This document shows positions 10,904 through 22,442 of a stretch of 64,000 nucleotides of DNA, in pieces. The position numbers and the translations under genes were made by a program. The stretch is from Collybia mongolica (lineage: Eukaryota > Basidiomycota > Agaricomycetes > Agaricales > Clitocybaceae). The notes under the pieces are model-generated. The model searched no databases, was not told the DNA's origin, and saw nothing but the letters and a program-made list of their open reading frames with translations. The first letter of the stretch is position 1, and each line of letters begins with the position of its first letter. The stretch lies in contig JAAXNY010000008.1 in the NCBI GenBank assembly GCA_013420905.1, positions 2,914,001 through 2,978,000 on the forward strand, in the 5' to 3' direction.

Positions 10904-12428
10904 CTAAACCTCGACGAATGCCCGATGCACCACAAGCTCCTCCTCTCCCCTATTCTCAAACTTCACCTCCACCCCTGCACCAATAAAAAACACATCGCCC
11001 AGCCCCAGTTCCAATTCCGCATTCCCCCACTTTACGGCCCCACCCCCACCCGTGACGATGGCGATGCTCGGGCCGCGGACAGGCCTGTGCATTTCTTCCT
11101 TTGCTTCAGAAGAAAGTTTGACCTGGACTACGGAGAACTCGGGGACCGGAGGGTCGTAGAGGGTCGAAGGCCCTTGGAAAAAATAATAATTTAATATTAG
11201 CAAAACCTCATAGGCCTCGGCATACCCAATACAGACCTTTCTCAGAAGAAAAGAGCACCGGCGTCACGGCGTGTTTTGTGGGTTCTGACGCGTTGTAAGT
11301 GAGGGTGGCGATCAAATTCGGAACGTCGCGCAATTTCGGTGTCAGCCCAGCACGGATGACATTATCAGAGTTTGCCATGCATTCCATACACTCTGCACAG
11401 ATGTCAGGAGCGCCCCAGAGACAACGACGGTTCTCGGCGACTCACCGCCTGATACATAAGCGTGTGGCTCCCCGGCACCAAGGAATATGGCCTCCCCAGG
11501 TTGCAGACTGACGTAGTTGAGAAGGAAAGCGCAAAAAATACCGATGTCGCCTGGGAACTGGTCTACGAGGCGCAGCACTAGCGCTACGCGCTCAGGCTCC
11601 TCGCCGGGGTTCACGTTCCCCGTTTGGTACCGGCCTACTAGGGCATCAAGGTGACGCGTGTATGTATCTGTGGAAGCAGTCATGACGGCCGAGAAGACAT
11701 CGCGTAGGGCGGCCTTTTCTGCGGGACCTGTGGGCTCCCCATGTGCGGTAGGTGACAGCGCGAGAGAGAGGAAGTGCTGAAGGATCGACTCGGGGATGAG
11801 CGCTGCGAGCTCTGGGGTGGATTGGAGGGCCGTGGCGAGAGCGGAGAGGGGACGGAACCCACACATTGCGTTGAAAGGTGTCAGGGCCAGTGTCATCTCT
11901 GGTTTGTGATTAGGATCTGGGTGGATATGTTGGTTTCCATTGAAGATACTACGGCGATGTTATTAATAGACGTACCTTTGTAGATGTCGGGTTGGGAGAG
12001 GAAGAGCTTTTCGGCGGTTGGCTTGTCTGGGTGACTTTGGATAGATAAAGCTTTCTCGATAGAGAGGACTTTGAAGAGAAATGGTAAGTTCCCTTCACCC
12101 GCATCGAATTTCGAGATGATATCTTTTCCAATAAGCTCCGGATGCGCCGCGAGGTGTTTGGAGAGTTGTTCGCCGGTCGAAAGGACATGGGAAGGCGACT
12201 TTGGGTGTGTACCCATCCACAACTGGTTCCCTGGACCTCAGCAAAAAAAAACCGACGAAAAGATACGTCTCTACCAACCTCCGCATATGGAGTTTTCTCA
12301 TTAATATTGAACCCAGGCAATCTGGATGCGGTTGCGAACCGAGCGACTTTTGCACTGTTTCCAATCTTTCCCCAACCGTATTGCTGAATGGTAGGTACGA
12401 TTTTGAAAACTTGCTGAGTCGACGACAT
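10904..12428 (-). CDS. PMI40: Mannose-6-phosphate isomerase (type I)
   Basis: Read from 12428 leftwards. The N-terminus VFKIVPTIQQYGWGKIG and, after a first intron, WMGTHPKSPS are typical of type I phosphomannose isomerase. ALSIQSHPDKPTAEKLF carries the zinc-binding Gln and His. After an intron the helical domain follows, then GEAIFLGAGEPHAYVSG joined by splicing to ECMECMANSDNVIRAGLTPK, the family signature with the RAGxTPK motif. The last exon supplies the C-terminal cupin strand (GPSIAIVTGGGGAV), ending at 10904. The enzyme interconverts fructose-6-phosphate and mannose-6-phosphate in the cytosol and so feeds GDP-mannose for glycosylation and wall mannan. Length is normal for the family and no break is seen. 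Confidence 0.96.
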
Positions 12429-12989
12429 GGTGGACGGAGGACAGGTTTGTTAAAGGTTTGATGATGTCACTCCACCGCGCCTTTGCTCTTGGCTCTTATC
12501 GATCACCATCGGAGATTTATCGGATTTTTGCACATCTCCTACTAAAAACAGACCACCATACGTGGATATCGATGTACTTAACCAACGGTCGGTGCGCACC
12601 CGAAATCCATCCATATATCATGAGATCTATGCATTTTCTTTCTAGAAACAATATCGGTCGCATATGGCGCTTCAGAGGCGCGACCTTTTGAGGACCTATA
12701 TATTCGCATACTCTGACTGATTCAGTGAATATATTATGTTGGAAGGTTAAGTACACCACCATGACCACACGACACCCTGGAGCCAAACATATGATACTAA
12801 TGCTCAAATGTTTTGCTTAACCTCCACCTTCATTACAAGGAAGTTGATACGTTTGAAGCATGACGATTACATAAGCCAGTCAGGGCAAAGAGTATAATCA
12901 ACAAGCAAACGAAAGGTCCTATCTGGGTCTTATATCTATATCTTTTTCATATCCACCATGAGTGGGTCATGAAGCCAGAGATTAAGTTC
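12429..12989. other. Intergenic between P450 and phosphomannose isomerase
   Basis: Holds the promoter of the isomerase (reading left) and the 3' end of the P450. Small open frames (for example 12517-12807 minus) show no motif. Confidence 0.5.
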
Positions 12990-15362
12990 CTACAAACCTA
13001 AATAAACACAAGCTACTTCAGAAAACAACAGACCAAACAATACCTTGTACGACGAGTCAAATTTCACTGGATCAAAGCCTTTCACAAAGGACAATTCGAA
13101 ATCCTGCATTATTCGAGCGGCGAGGAGTCTGCGGAGACACCCATGAATATATGTGGGGACAATTATGCAAGGTGGTACTGACTTTATGTTGTGAAGAGCG
13201 ACTGGCTTTCCTATACACACCCCCAGTCCGTAACTGAACGGGACGAACGCTTCTTGTACGTGCGAAGATATGGTAGAACCAGGCAACCACCGCTCCGGTC
13301 TGAATACCTCAGGGTCTTTGAAGTTCTGCGCTGGAAAAACCTCTTGTCAGATGGGAATGCGTAGATGAAGTAAGGCTGAAGGATAAGTACGGTCACGATG
13401 CAGAGTGTACGTCGGGCAAGCAACCGTTGTCCCAGCAGGGATGTATCTACTAAGGATCAAGTTACCATTGCTGCTATAACGCGGTGGGCCTACACCCCGA
13501 GTTAGCAACGCAACATTATATAAGATGGGGTAGTTAGCTCACCCAGTCCCACAGGAGGGAGAATACGCAGAGTCTCTTGAACGCACGCATCGAGGAAAGG
13601 AAGTTTTGCAAGTTTGGCGGGTTCATAATCGTCTCCGACATCGAAGGCGGAATTTATTTCCGCCCGGAGGCGGTCCTGTATGGAAATATCTCCAACGACA
13701 TATCGGAAAAACGAGGTGAGGGCCTGCGAGACAGTATCGGAACCGGCAGCAACCATGAACGATGCATCGGCGGCTGCTTCTTGGTGCGAGAGAGGAGGTC
13801 CCCCGGAGCCTTCATCTTGCTGAATATGCACTGAGAATGGTATAATATCATAAAGGTATGTTTTCTCACGATTATTCCGAAGATATCCTGCCTGAGTGCA
13901 CCACTTCTTCCTTTACTTGATACAATCTTCTGACTGGAGAACTCGTAGCGAGTGAGCCACTTACATATGATGCATTAAGTTCAACACTTACTTGCTGGAA
14001 TGCCGCAGCGGGACCAGGTCGAGGGAGGCAAGCAATGACGTCGCTCATCCAAGGCACCTGTCCTAGGACTAGACATAGATTAGAGAGCGGAATGTGCAAA
14101 TTATTGACATTGATATATTACTTGCAACAAACTGGAGACCTATGGAGACCTAAAGAATACGACTTTAGCCAAATATAGAGAATTAAAAAGAGATGGTGAC
14201 CGACCACTTCCATCCAACCTTCTGTGTCTTTTCCAGCGTCCAATGTTTCGAACCCTCCAGAGAATGACATGTCACCCATGATATCCCTGCATCAGTGGTA
14301 AAACCTCTTGGAGTGTCGAATGAATTTCACCACTTACATTGTCCACAAAGAAATCCAATGAGAGATATCAACAGGCTTTGAGCATTCGTTGCGGAGAATA
14401 TCTAGCAACTGTGTCGTGCGCGCCTATACAAGGACTACGTGAGATTGGCAGTAATCAATTTATGAAGATAAGAAATCACACATTCGCGAAGGTCCTAAAA
14501 TTGCGTAATGAATCAGTAGAGAAAGCTTTGTTCCATGCCTTGAGGAGTATATATTGAGGCGAGACTCTAGGAGGAATGATGTCAAATCACAAACAATCAA
14601 ACGGCTGGCATGTTCAGCACAGTCGAGCGTCGTAATGAGAGCATCTGCATCCGTTCGTGCACCTACGAAAAAAAATTATAGAACCCCATCTTGCGAGTAC
14701 TGGAATACCGACACACCTCGGTAGTATGGTGCACGGAACATCTGTCCGTATACCGGCTTTACTGCAGCTGGGAGATTGATGGAAATTTCGTTCGGTCCTG
14801 CATATGAATTAACGCTGACGTAAAGTGTTCTAGTTTCTAAATATGCACCGATGCGAACCCAAGGACCATACTGCAAGTGTAAACTAGAACATGACTTGAA
14901 TAAAAAACGAGGATGTTTGTTATATACCTACTTACTGTTGCAATAAAACATGGCGCTTTCCCTGCGCGACCCAATATGCCATCCACAACTTGGTCACCTT
15001 CGCAAGCGTTGGCCCAGGGTAGTTTGCGAGAGGGTGCCACCATGATAGACGGTATATTATGATCGATACGGAAAGACCAGCTAAGAAACACCCCATCGTC
15101 TTGATAACAAAAAGAAGAGCAAGACAAATTGCTTGACCATCATCTTTGATAGAGTGCAACAACAGTGCGACACCTGAAAACGAGAGTAGACCCAGAAAGG
15201 CGAAGACACTGGGTTCCTTGCGTTGAAAGACAGGATGTATCCCCTATGTAAAATGTCGGAATATGGTCAGTTAATACACCCGCAAGCGACCCTTTTGGGA
15301 CATACAACACCAGCAGCAATCGCGTAGACAGTTCCTCTGGAAACGGCGGCTTTGAAGAGCAT
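12990..15362 (-). CDS. Cytochrome P450 monooxygenase (microsomal)
   Basis: Begins MLFKAAVSRGTVYAIAAG at 15362, with hydrophobic N-terminal segments (ALLFVIKTMGCFLAGLSVSI) and a proline-rich hinge (HPLANYPGPTLAKVTKLW). More than ten introns separate recognisable blocks: PWVRIG, ITTLDCAEHA, KAWNKAFSTDSLRNF, GDMSFSGGFETLDAGKD, the I-helix (FMVAAGSDTVSQALTSF), the K-helix ETLR within CVQETLRILPPVGLG, the PERW motif (DPEVFRPERW), and the haem loop FSYGLGVCIGK with the Cys ligand. In the haem loop the usual Arg two residues before Cys is Gly. It should oxidise a lipophilic substrate with electrons from P450 reductase at the ER; the substrate cannot be told. The final exon is uncertain: the frame may stop at 12990 or be spliced a little further left. 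Confidence 0.91.
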
Positions 15363-17215
15363 GGGCACCGCAAGTTAAGTCACGGAAATGCACAGTGGGC
15401 TGAGACTATAACTGGGGGATAAACCGAGTCTGAGGTTCAACAACAAGGGGGTTTCATCCTTGTTCTGCAGTCTGATTTTAATAATGTACCGTCGAGGATC
15501 ATCTTTGGACGGGTGGCGTTCAGGCACCCTCGGATCTCAGGGACTCGGCGGAACGGGGAATTCATGAATGTATGTATGACACTAAAATGACCTACGTGGC
15601 ATGGTTGTTAGCCGGTTCTCAGTGAAAAACGCGTCTTCTTCACCAAGACTATATATTTGTCAGGGTTGAGTCACCAGGGAGAGTAACTACTTGCCAGGAA
15701 AGTTGAAAATCGAAAGAGAGACAAGGGGTTACGCGTACGGGCCGGCTAACTAGCGTTGTATGTGACAGTCACGTGCTTGCCATGAACATTTTTGGATTAC
15801 AGCACTGAATGTGATCTAGGAAGCATATGTTTACTTTGCTGCAACGTTAGGGCGTTATTCGATTTTCCGCGAGGAATGCCCAGAGATATATATTATATAA
15901 CGGCATGCCACCCAAAGTCACCGTCAGTGATCAAGTTCTGTGTCATAGTATCGCGTATCACGTATACTTTGCGTATACTTTATCTCAACGCCATTCTACC
16001 AGATCGTGGTTTAAAGCCTCGGTCCCGGCGCTAAAGCATGGACACTAGGGTGCTTCAGCCAAAAGGGACGTCCTCAATCATATATTGAGGCTCACCATAA
16101 CTCGGTAAACAAAGGCGTGCGATCTCCATCAATTTTCAAACACCTGATTGAACAAGGCGGCCCGCTGATACCATCAGATTGATCATCGAGAGCTGCATTT
16201 TTGCCGTCACCATAATTGTCCCTGAGAAGAACACATCTAATGGTTCACAAGCCCTGGAATCTATCTCAACCGACGGGAAGACCATCAGTCCACAGAATTT
16301 CATCGACGCTTTCTACAGGCATTGAAATAATCATTATTCCTACTAGTTCTTTCTTGATCATGCGCCCCTACAGGCAACTTTCTTCGACCAACGGACCTTG
16401 GTCATCCAACCCAGATACTGTAATTAAATGTTATAACCGCATCACTGTAATATATGTAATGTTACTGAATTATTGATTCCTTTTTTCTTTTCTGCCGAAA
16501 CTCAAAAGGACTACATCATGTGTCGGGAAAACCCCTTCCACAATTTCCAGGCTTATTTCCAGTACAGTGCTTCCATTCCGTCGCCCGGCTGCATCGCTTC
16601 ATCTCGTAAGATAACAACATGGATACCCCTTTTCGATCATGCCGGCGACACGATCATAGTATCAACCCTAATCCCAATTTTGCCAATTTTAATCATACCG
16701 ACATTCACTAGTTTAACCTCAATAACGCTCCCAAACTAGTCAAATTTGATTATGCCGACGTTTAGTAGCTTAATATCAATAATACTACCAACCCTCTCAA
16801 GTCCAGTTGCGCCGACGTTCAGTAGCCTAACGTCAATAACCTTGCTAGCGTTATTGTCATCCATGCTTGATCCCATAATGCCGGTATTAAAGACAACCCT
16901 ATTCCCAAGAACATCTACTGTTCCATCCTAATCCGCTCTCATGGAATTAATTGCTAACTTGAGAAATTATACAAGTTCAAATTGCTTCGCAAATCTAAAA
17001 CAAGATCACATCGTATTGTGGTCGTATACAAACAGCTACATAATCTTTTACTACGTGAAGTGCTATATAAAAGCTAAGGATGGGCAAGATGGTGCGCACT
17101 GCATAGTATCATGAATACCTTTATAATATTTTAGTAGGTCATGAAATACCGGAGACAAGACAAGGTGTAATAAACCTGAATGATACCTACCAAATACACT
17201 TCGACATACCACCGT
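15363..17215. other. Gene-poor region
   Basis: 1.85 kb without a supportable gene. It contains a degenerate tandem repeat (16698-16855) and small open frames on the plus strand with low-complexity Ser/Thr/Ile content that stem from that repeat. Confidence 0.5.
16698..16855 (+). repeat. Degenerate tandem repeat, period about 57 bp
   Basis: Three units begin with CCGAC at 16698, 16755 and 16812. Each continues with a variant of 'cgacgttcagtagcctaac' and 'tcaataa'. The period is constant (57) while the sequence has drifted. Confidence 0.75.
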
Positions 17216-18566
17216 TCACCGACGCGCCCCGTACTGCATATGAACATAGCCAGATTGACTGTCCTGCAAAAGTTCTCCCCCTGGTGCAACCGTCGCAGGT
17301 ATGAGAACTATGTAATCTTGGGGTAGTAATGGTCTTTGGCCCGGAGTCGCGGCTCTCTTTATGTGAAGATTAGGAGAGGCATGAGGCACTAGAGATCCCT
17401 GACTGCCATGTACCGCAAGTTTATCTTTATTATCGCATTTGAAATTATCGGCAATGTGTTTTCTGAGATCTTTTTCAAAGCTGAAAAGTGCAGCCATTAG
17501 TTTGGTGGATAGGAACATTTGAGAATACTGACTATTTTTTGCAATACGGGCAATAGTTTTTCTTTTTCGACTTCTTGGCATTTTCTCCCTGAGCGTCATT
17601 TGACGACACGCTGGTGAAGCTTCCTTCACCGGCTGTAACACCTCCAGGCTGTAGGGGTGGGATAGGTGCGGAAGTATCAGATAGGCGTCCTCCAGGGACT
17701 GGGTGAAAGACCGGCACTTTGGCATGGGCTGGCATCATACCCTCGTTGGCATTCCAGTTGGCCAAACTCGAGTAGCGGCTGGGAGCGGATTGCGACGAAT
17801 AGGCCTGGATGGGCTTTGACGCTGCGTATGAATTGGGAACGGGAGCTGGCGCTATTACTCTATCTGAAATCGCAGTCGCCCCGGAGCCGACATTTAAATC
17901 GGTGGCAGCCATTGTTTCTGGATCATTGGCAGGTGTAGCGATGGACTCTGCCTGTCGTGGAACTGTCATGGCATCTGAACGGCTAGAGAAGCCATTTTCC
18001 TCTTCAAAATCGCAGATATCAGTATTTCGTGACTCGCCCACTGATCTTGCTTTCTCGGTGGCGCAGTCGCTCCCTTGTTGAGTTGAGAGGTGTGAGGACT
18101 GCCCCCACGAAGGAGGTCGCGTCGACTGCGGCCTTGGGGTGTGGCCTGTGGGCGCTGAGCCCGCGTCTGTCCTTTCCGCTTCCTTAGGTCCACTCCTCAA
18201 CTTAACGGTTGCGTCCTTCTGCTTTGTGAGAGAGTCCCCCAGGTCTGGTGGGCCTGCCGGAGGAATGCCAAACTCCAAAAAATGATTGGCGGCGTCCGAC
18301 AGGACCAGGCTAGAAACGACGCCAATCTCCTCGTCGAACTGAGCAAGGAAGGCTGTTCGTTCGTCGGGGGGATTGGATGCGAGAGGGGGGAGAATATGGA
18401 GGAAGTCGTCAAGAGAGAGACACGTTGTAGGGTCGGGTAGATTAGAGAAGCTGGTCATTGGAGGGCAGATGGTGAGGTCAGGGGACGGTGAAGATACGAA
18501 ACGAAGCTGGGGTGAAATATGGGTGGGGGTCTGTGGGGAAAATGGGATGGACTGGGAATGAATCAA
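17216..18566 (-). CDS. Low-complexity protein with C-terminal zinc-finger-like motif
   Basis: The first exon (18566 to 17533) encodes about 340 residues, mostly Ser/Pro/Ala-rich and probably disordered, with one ordered acidic segment near the N-terminus (SLDDFLHILPPLASNPPDER). A donor at 17532 and an acceptor at 17481 remove a 52-nt intron and fuse CPYCKK to YFEKDLRKHIADNFKC. This makes a Cys-x2-Cys-x10-His finger with a following Cys, embedded in a basic region (KKSKKKN), which suggests a nucleic-acid-binding module. The C-terminus ends YVHMQYGARR. Without splicing the frame stops just after CPYCKK, so a single-exon reading would miss the finger. The start at 18566 is the first Met; an internal Met at MTSFSNLPDP could also serve. 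I do not recognise the protein; a regulatory role is only inference. Confidence 0.6.
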
Positions 18567-19070
18567 CAGCGAAAAGGAGCCGCAGGTTGTAATTAATAGA
18601 GGACTCGGATGTGGTAGTGTAAAAAGTAAAATTGGTAGCAGTGGCAGTGGACATAAAATCGCTTCACGCGATGCGAGAACAATGCAAACGTGACCGTTCC
18701 ACCACGCACCGAGTTACCTTCATCATGGCCATGCCCAACAAAGCGTTAATCCTTTTGCCACAAGACTAGCCCAAATTATTGTTCCGTGCGTGTGTCCCCA
18801 TTTAGATACTGGTGGGTTGAGGACCCAAGCCTGGTGGCCTGTTTCGGACTTAGAGATTGTGGCAATGGGAAATCTGCCGTAACATATGGTCCATTCCAAG
18901 CATCGAGGGAATGAAGACTGAGCAAAGCCTCTTTCTGGCAGGAATTAGCAGGTTAGTGCGTGCTTTACACTGCATCGACTCACTGATTCGAACTATACTC
19001 GTTGAATATATAGTGTCCACGAATCTGTCTATGATACCGTACAACAGTCTTGCAGTCATGGGCTTTCTGC
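18567..19070. other. Intergenic upstream of the zinc-finger-like gene
   Basis: Should contain the promoter of the minus-strand gene at 17216-18566. No gene seen. Confidence 0.45.
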
Positions 19071-19122
19071 CACCCCCCACCCCCACCCCCGCCCCCCCCC
19101 CCCCCCTCCCCCCTCCCCCCTC
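19071..19122 (+). repeat. C-rich tract with 15-C run
   Basis: A stretch of almost pure C including 15 consecutive C at 19092-19106, interrupted by single A, G or T. The minus strand is correspondingly G-rich and could form a G-quadruplex. Polyproline and polyglycine open frames crossing it are products of the tract. Confidence 0.9.
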
Positions 19123-19334
19123 CAACGGATTTAACAAGCTCCGAAAGCGATATGTCGTACAAAATTGGTCTCAGGCACGTGAAGAACGACGAAGACGAGG
19201 GGATTCCTATTTTTCCTTTGAAAGAAGCGAAACATAATTGTCTCACCCATCGAAATTTATACAATTCAATGCGCGATTTTGATACACGACCCGATGCCTC
19301 ATCCCGTCCCATGGGGGTGCGCAGGATGCTTATG

Positions 19335-19497
19335 AATGCCATAATTTCGCTAGCGATTAAGATGCGTTCCATCATTTTATACTGAAACTTACTTGCAAAT
19401 TTCAATAATCTCCCGCTTATCAATGCCATAGGTTCGCTAGCGATTAGGACGCGTTCCATCATTCGACACTGAAATTGACTTACAAATTTCGATAATC
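19335..19497 (+). repeat. Tandem direct repeat (two 76-bp copies, 87-bp period)
   Basis: 19335-19410 and 19422-19497 share 'aatgccata', 'tcgctagcgatta', 'gcgttccatcatt', 'actgaaa' and 'aatttc.ataatc' in the same order, differing at scattered bases. On the minus strand the repeat keeps a frame open for about 29 residues per unit, but nothing else argues for coding. Confidence 0.8.
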
Positions 19498-19500
19498 CCC

Positions 19501-20182
19501 CTATGTCCTACGGATAATATCCACATCAGCCCCAAGCAATATGAAATCAGAGGTGGCCTGACTTACCTCAGAGCTGTCGGATGTCCCACCGATTGTCTCC
19601 CCATCGATAACCTTCCCACAGATTCGAAGATAGAGTTCTGAGTAAGAATACATGGCACTTTCGATTCCGACCCTTATAAATGCATGGCAAAAATCGTCTC
19701 GAGCGAGAAACTTGCATGATGAGGTGCCGCAAAGAAAAAGTATTGGCCCCATGGCCAGTTATATCTCATAGTCACGTAGGTGGCATAAGGGATAGGATAT
19801 TTTCGCGACTGCACGATAAGGTACTATGAATACGGAGCTCTGAAAAGAGGGAGAGGGTGACTTACGTCGCGGTTGTCCGGACGCGCTTTCCAACAGAGCG
19901 ATGAGATGTAATGATCATGCGATGGTGACCAGAAGTTGTTGAAGAGATTCACCTGGAGTAAGAGTAGATATGCACTGAAGCCACTCTTTGATCGGTAAAT
20001 TTGTGGTCGTCGCGGTTGCCAAAATACGCCACGTGGCATTCGGCAAAGTAAAACGTCGGGACGACCGCTCCAAACTCGGTAATCGCGCGCAAATCGGCGG
20101 AATCTGTTAACCTTCCTCCACATGCAAGAACACATGTATCAACGACACTAGCCGGAAATGCACACAAAACGGAAATGCTCAT
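19501..20182 (-). other. Possible uncharacterised minus-strand gene
   Basis: Two open stretches could be exons. One starts at 20182 (MSISVLCAFPASVVD, a weak secretion-like N-terminus, then a segment rich in Cys, His and Tyr). One lies at 19501-19752 (CHAFIRVGIESAMYSYSELY, then an acidic tail). GT and AG dinucleotides occur at usable positions near 19950 and 19865, but I cannot verify the joins and recognise no family. Nothing beyond open frame supports it. Confidence 0.2.
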
Positions 20183-20586
20183 TAATAGGCTGTAAAGTAG
20201 TATTATCTAGATGGATTTACCACTGGTACCCCTGGCAAAATATGTCCAAACTTAGAGAGCTGAGGAAAACTGACCTACTTCGAGTTAACTTCGAGGTCCA
20301 ATTTTATCCGCGGCATGCAATGTTCATTCGATCACCATAAAAAAAAATGAAGGACAGAGATAAGACGTCAGTAATGTTGTGAGCATAGAGCATAGGCTCA
20401 CCTAAATACGAACTGCATAGCAGCTTGTCATTCTTTGGAAGATTGTTAGAAACTCAATGGATGCAAGCAGATTTATGCCTATATTTGACTCATGCTATCA
20501 TATTCTTGCAGGGCAGGATTGGACGGGAACTTGAATTTCATTGAATTTTCAAAAATGCTTTCAAAAAAGAGTAAACCAAAAGGAAA

Positions 20587-20660
20587 TGGCCAACGTGGGG
20601 ATCGAACCCAAGACCTTCGCGTTATTAGCACGACGCTCTAACCAGCTGAGCTAGTCGGCC
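20587..20660 (-). tRNA. tRNA-Ile (anticodon AAU)
   Basis: On the minus strand a complete 74-nt cloverleaf can be drawn. The acceptor arm GGCCGAC pairs with GTTGGCC (one G-U pair), with discriminator A. The D-arm is GCTC..GAGC. The anticodon stem TCGTG/CGCGA encloses the loop CTAATAA, giving anticodon AAU. The T-loop is GGTTCGATCCC. The stem-loop TGCTAATAACGCG is identical to that of known fungal tRNA-Ile(AAU). No intron is present. CCA is not encoded, as usual in eukaryotes. Confidence 0.97.
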
Positions 20661-20710
20661 GTCAGGGATGGCGAGTACTCGGGACGTTATAACATTCTTA
20701 GGATAACATT

Positions 20711-21527
20711 GAGTCATCTCTTTGACTGCAATCCATGAAGGCCGAGAGCTGCGTTCTTTGAATCATCTAGTATAAATGTCAGTACCTCGCAACATTGGGC
20801 TTTGATTCCATAATATCACTGCCAGCCATTGCCAGTCTTGAGCCGTATGGGAGGTGGAACAGGTCAGCAAGGGTAAACTCCTGCATCCCGGGAATATTCG
20901 ACGAAATTAGAAGGATGCGCGATACCCGCGGGGGTAGCAACGTATGTCACCAGCAAGGTATCTTTGTTTACTGAGGATGTCGTCATACGCGTCAAGTTTG
21001 GCGGAAAGTGCAGTAATCAATTCATCAAAATCGCCTCGTCAGGCGTCATGCCAAGGTAACTATCAGACGGTAAACGTTAAAGGCCCTATCGGGAAGGAAC
21101 TTTCATTACAGTTTGTAAACTATCTCAAAGGCAGCCTTCGAGGCAAATGGATCAAAATTGAATGACTCAATCGAACAGGCTTGCTCGAACAGGGCGTGCC
21201 CGTGAAGGTCAGTGGGAACAAGAGACGTTCTTTGGTGGGGATATTTAGTATCGATATAGCGACCAATGGCATGGCTTTCGTAGAGAATGAATCTGTCGTC
21301 GTCCTGCCTATTGGGCCTTAAATATCCACTAACATGCATTATCAAATAAAGGAAAGACGAACAATATAAGGGATCTGCCCAAAAGGCATTTTCTTCAGGT
21401 GTTTGGGAGATTTGTGCTCGTTCGCAAGCCGATCTACCTTCACGAGCTCAAAGGGAACTTTCTTCTCGTGCAAGACGACAGCGACAGGCAGTGCTGATAT
21501 AGGAGTGCCGTAAACTTTGAGCACCAT
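20711..21527 (-). pseudogene. Decayed glutathione S-transferase (theta/phi-like fungal GST)
   Basis: Starts MVLKVYGTPISALPVAVVL at 21527 with a normal thioredoxin-fold half (HLKKMPFGQIPYI spliced to DDDRFILYESHAIGRYIDTK). The C-terminal domain is recognisable in pieces: LYLGMTPDEAI, DELITALSAKLDAYDDILSK, EFTLADLFHLPYG, SDIMESKPNVAR and RSSRPSWIAVK. Four lesions break it. (1) A missing base near 21030 shifts the frame after TPDEA. (2) The intron after LAGD begins AT instead of GT (20944-20945). (3) The next intron is only 19 nt (20767-20785), too short to splice. (4) The Trp expected after NVAR is TGA (20763-20765). Active GSTs conjugate glutathione to electrophiles or reduce peroxides; this copy is unlikely to do so. 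Confidence 0.78.
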
Positions 21528-22442
21528 ACCCTTTATGCGGCGGCGGCGGGTTGAAATTTGATAACGTATCTGGGAAAGGCCAAAGTCAGGTCCTTTATAT
21601 GGATATTTCGTGGGTTTCCTTAGCTTTAAAAATCATTGTGAATGCCAGGCTAGATCAATCGCGTAGCGCAATGAAGGCATTTGTGTCAACTAAAAAAGCA
21701 AGATCATTACGACCGAACAGCTCCTTGTTTCTACACGTTGCATGAATGTCGTGGTTCCCTAGGGATGGACATCCCCCAGCGACAACTAATTCATTGTACA
21801 AGGCTTCATAGTTAGTTCCCTTGAATAGAGAATATGCCAGGAAATTGCACAAGGTGCGCCACCAACTTGAAGGGGGACGTCAAGAATTCTGTTTCGTAGG
21901 AGAGATGGGACACAGGGCCAACTAACGTGGCTTTCTGTCCTGCGAGGCCACGACTGGAATTATATTTGAAGCGAGTTTAAGCGATGAAGCCCATTGACAT
22001 CGATCCCCTTTCCGGGCTCCAATACAGATTTGAATGGAGGCATGTCAGCACCCCAAAAACTTGAGAGCAGGGTCTGCCATGGATGGCGCCAGGTGATAGG
22101 ACGGCAAAAAATTTTGCATGCGTTTAAAAGGACGTTTGCCGCAAAATAGGGTAAGAGTCTCGGCGTCGTCGACTGTATCATAAGTAATAGGCGTTCTCTG
22201 ATGCTTAGCGGATCTCCTGGGTTGTTCTGGGGTATTCTGCAGCGCCTACGGTATTTGGGGTTAAGGAAGCGCCCCTTCTCTGAATTTGTGACAAGAAGCT
22301 GGAACAAGGTAGTAGTAGCGAATGTGGCAGGAACCCAAGAAAATTTCGAATTATTGTTTTGTTATTACGTAATTTATGTGATCCAGTCGACTCAACGGCT
22401 CAACTCTTGTTTTCCAGAGTTCCCTGGTTCTCCACTCCCGCC
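21528..22442. other. Region with unrecognised minus-strand open frames
   Basis: Two minus-strand frames, 21960-22307 (115 codons) and 21655-21852 (65 codons, containing FKGTNYEALYNELVVAGGC), look more protein-like than their surroundings. They may be exons of one unknown gene, but I found no clean splice join. It could be a relic. Confidence 0.25.

Noticed and set aside
12660..12760. Dispersed repeat shared with 42780-42880 ('catactctgactg', 'gttggaaggt')
   Set aside because: Only two short words match, in spacing that differs; too weak to call.
19050..19385. Polyproline protein on the plus strand
   Set aside because: Created by the C-rich tract; no supporting motif or splice structure.
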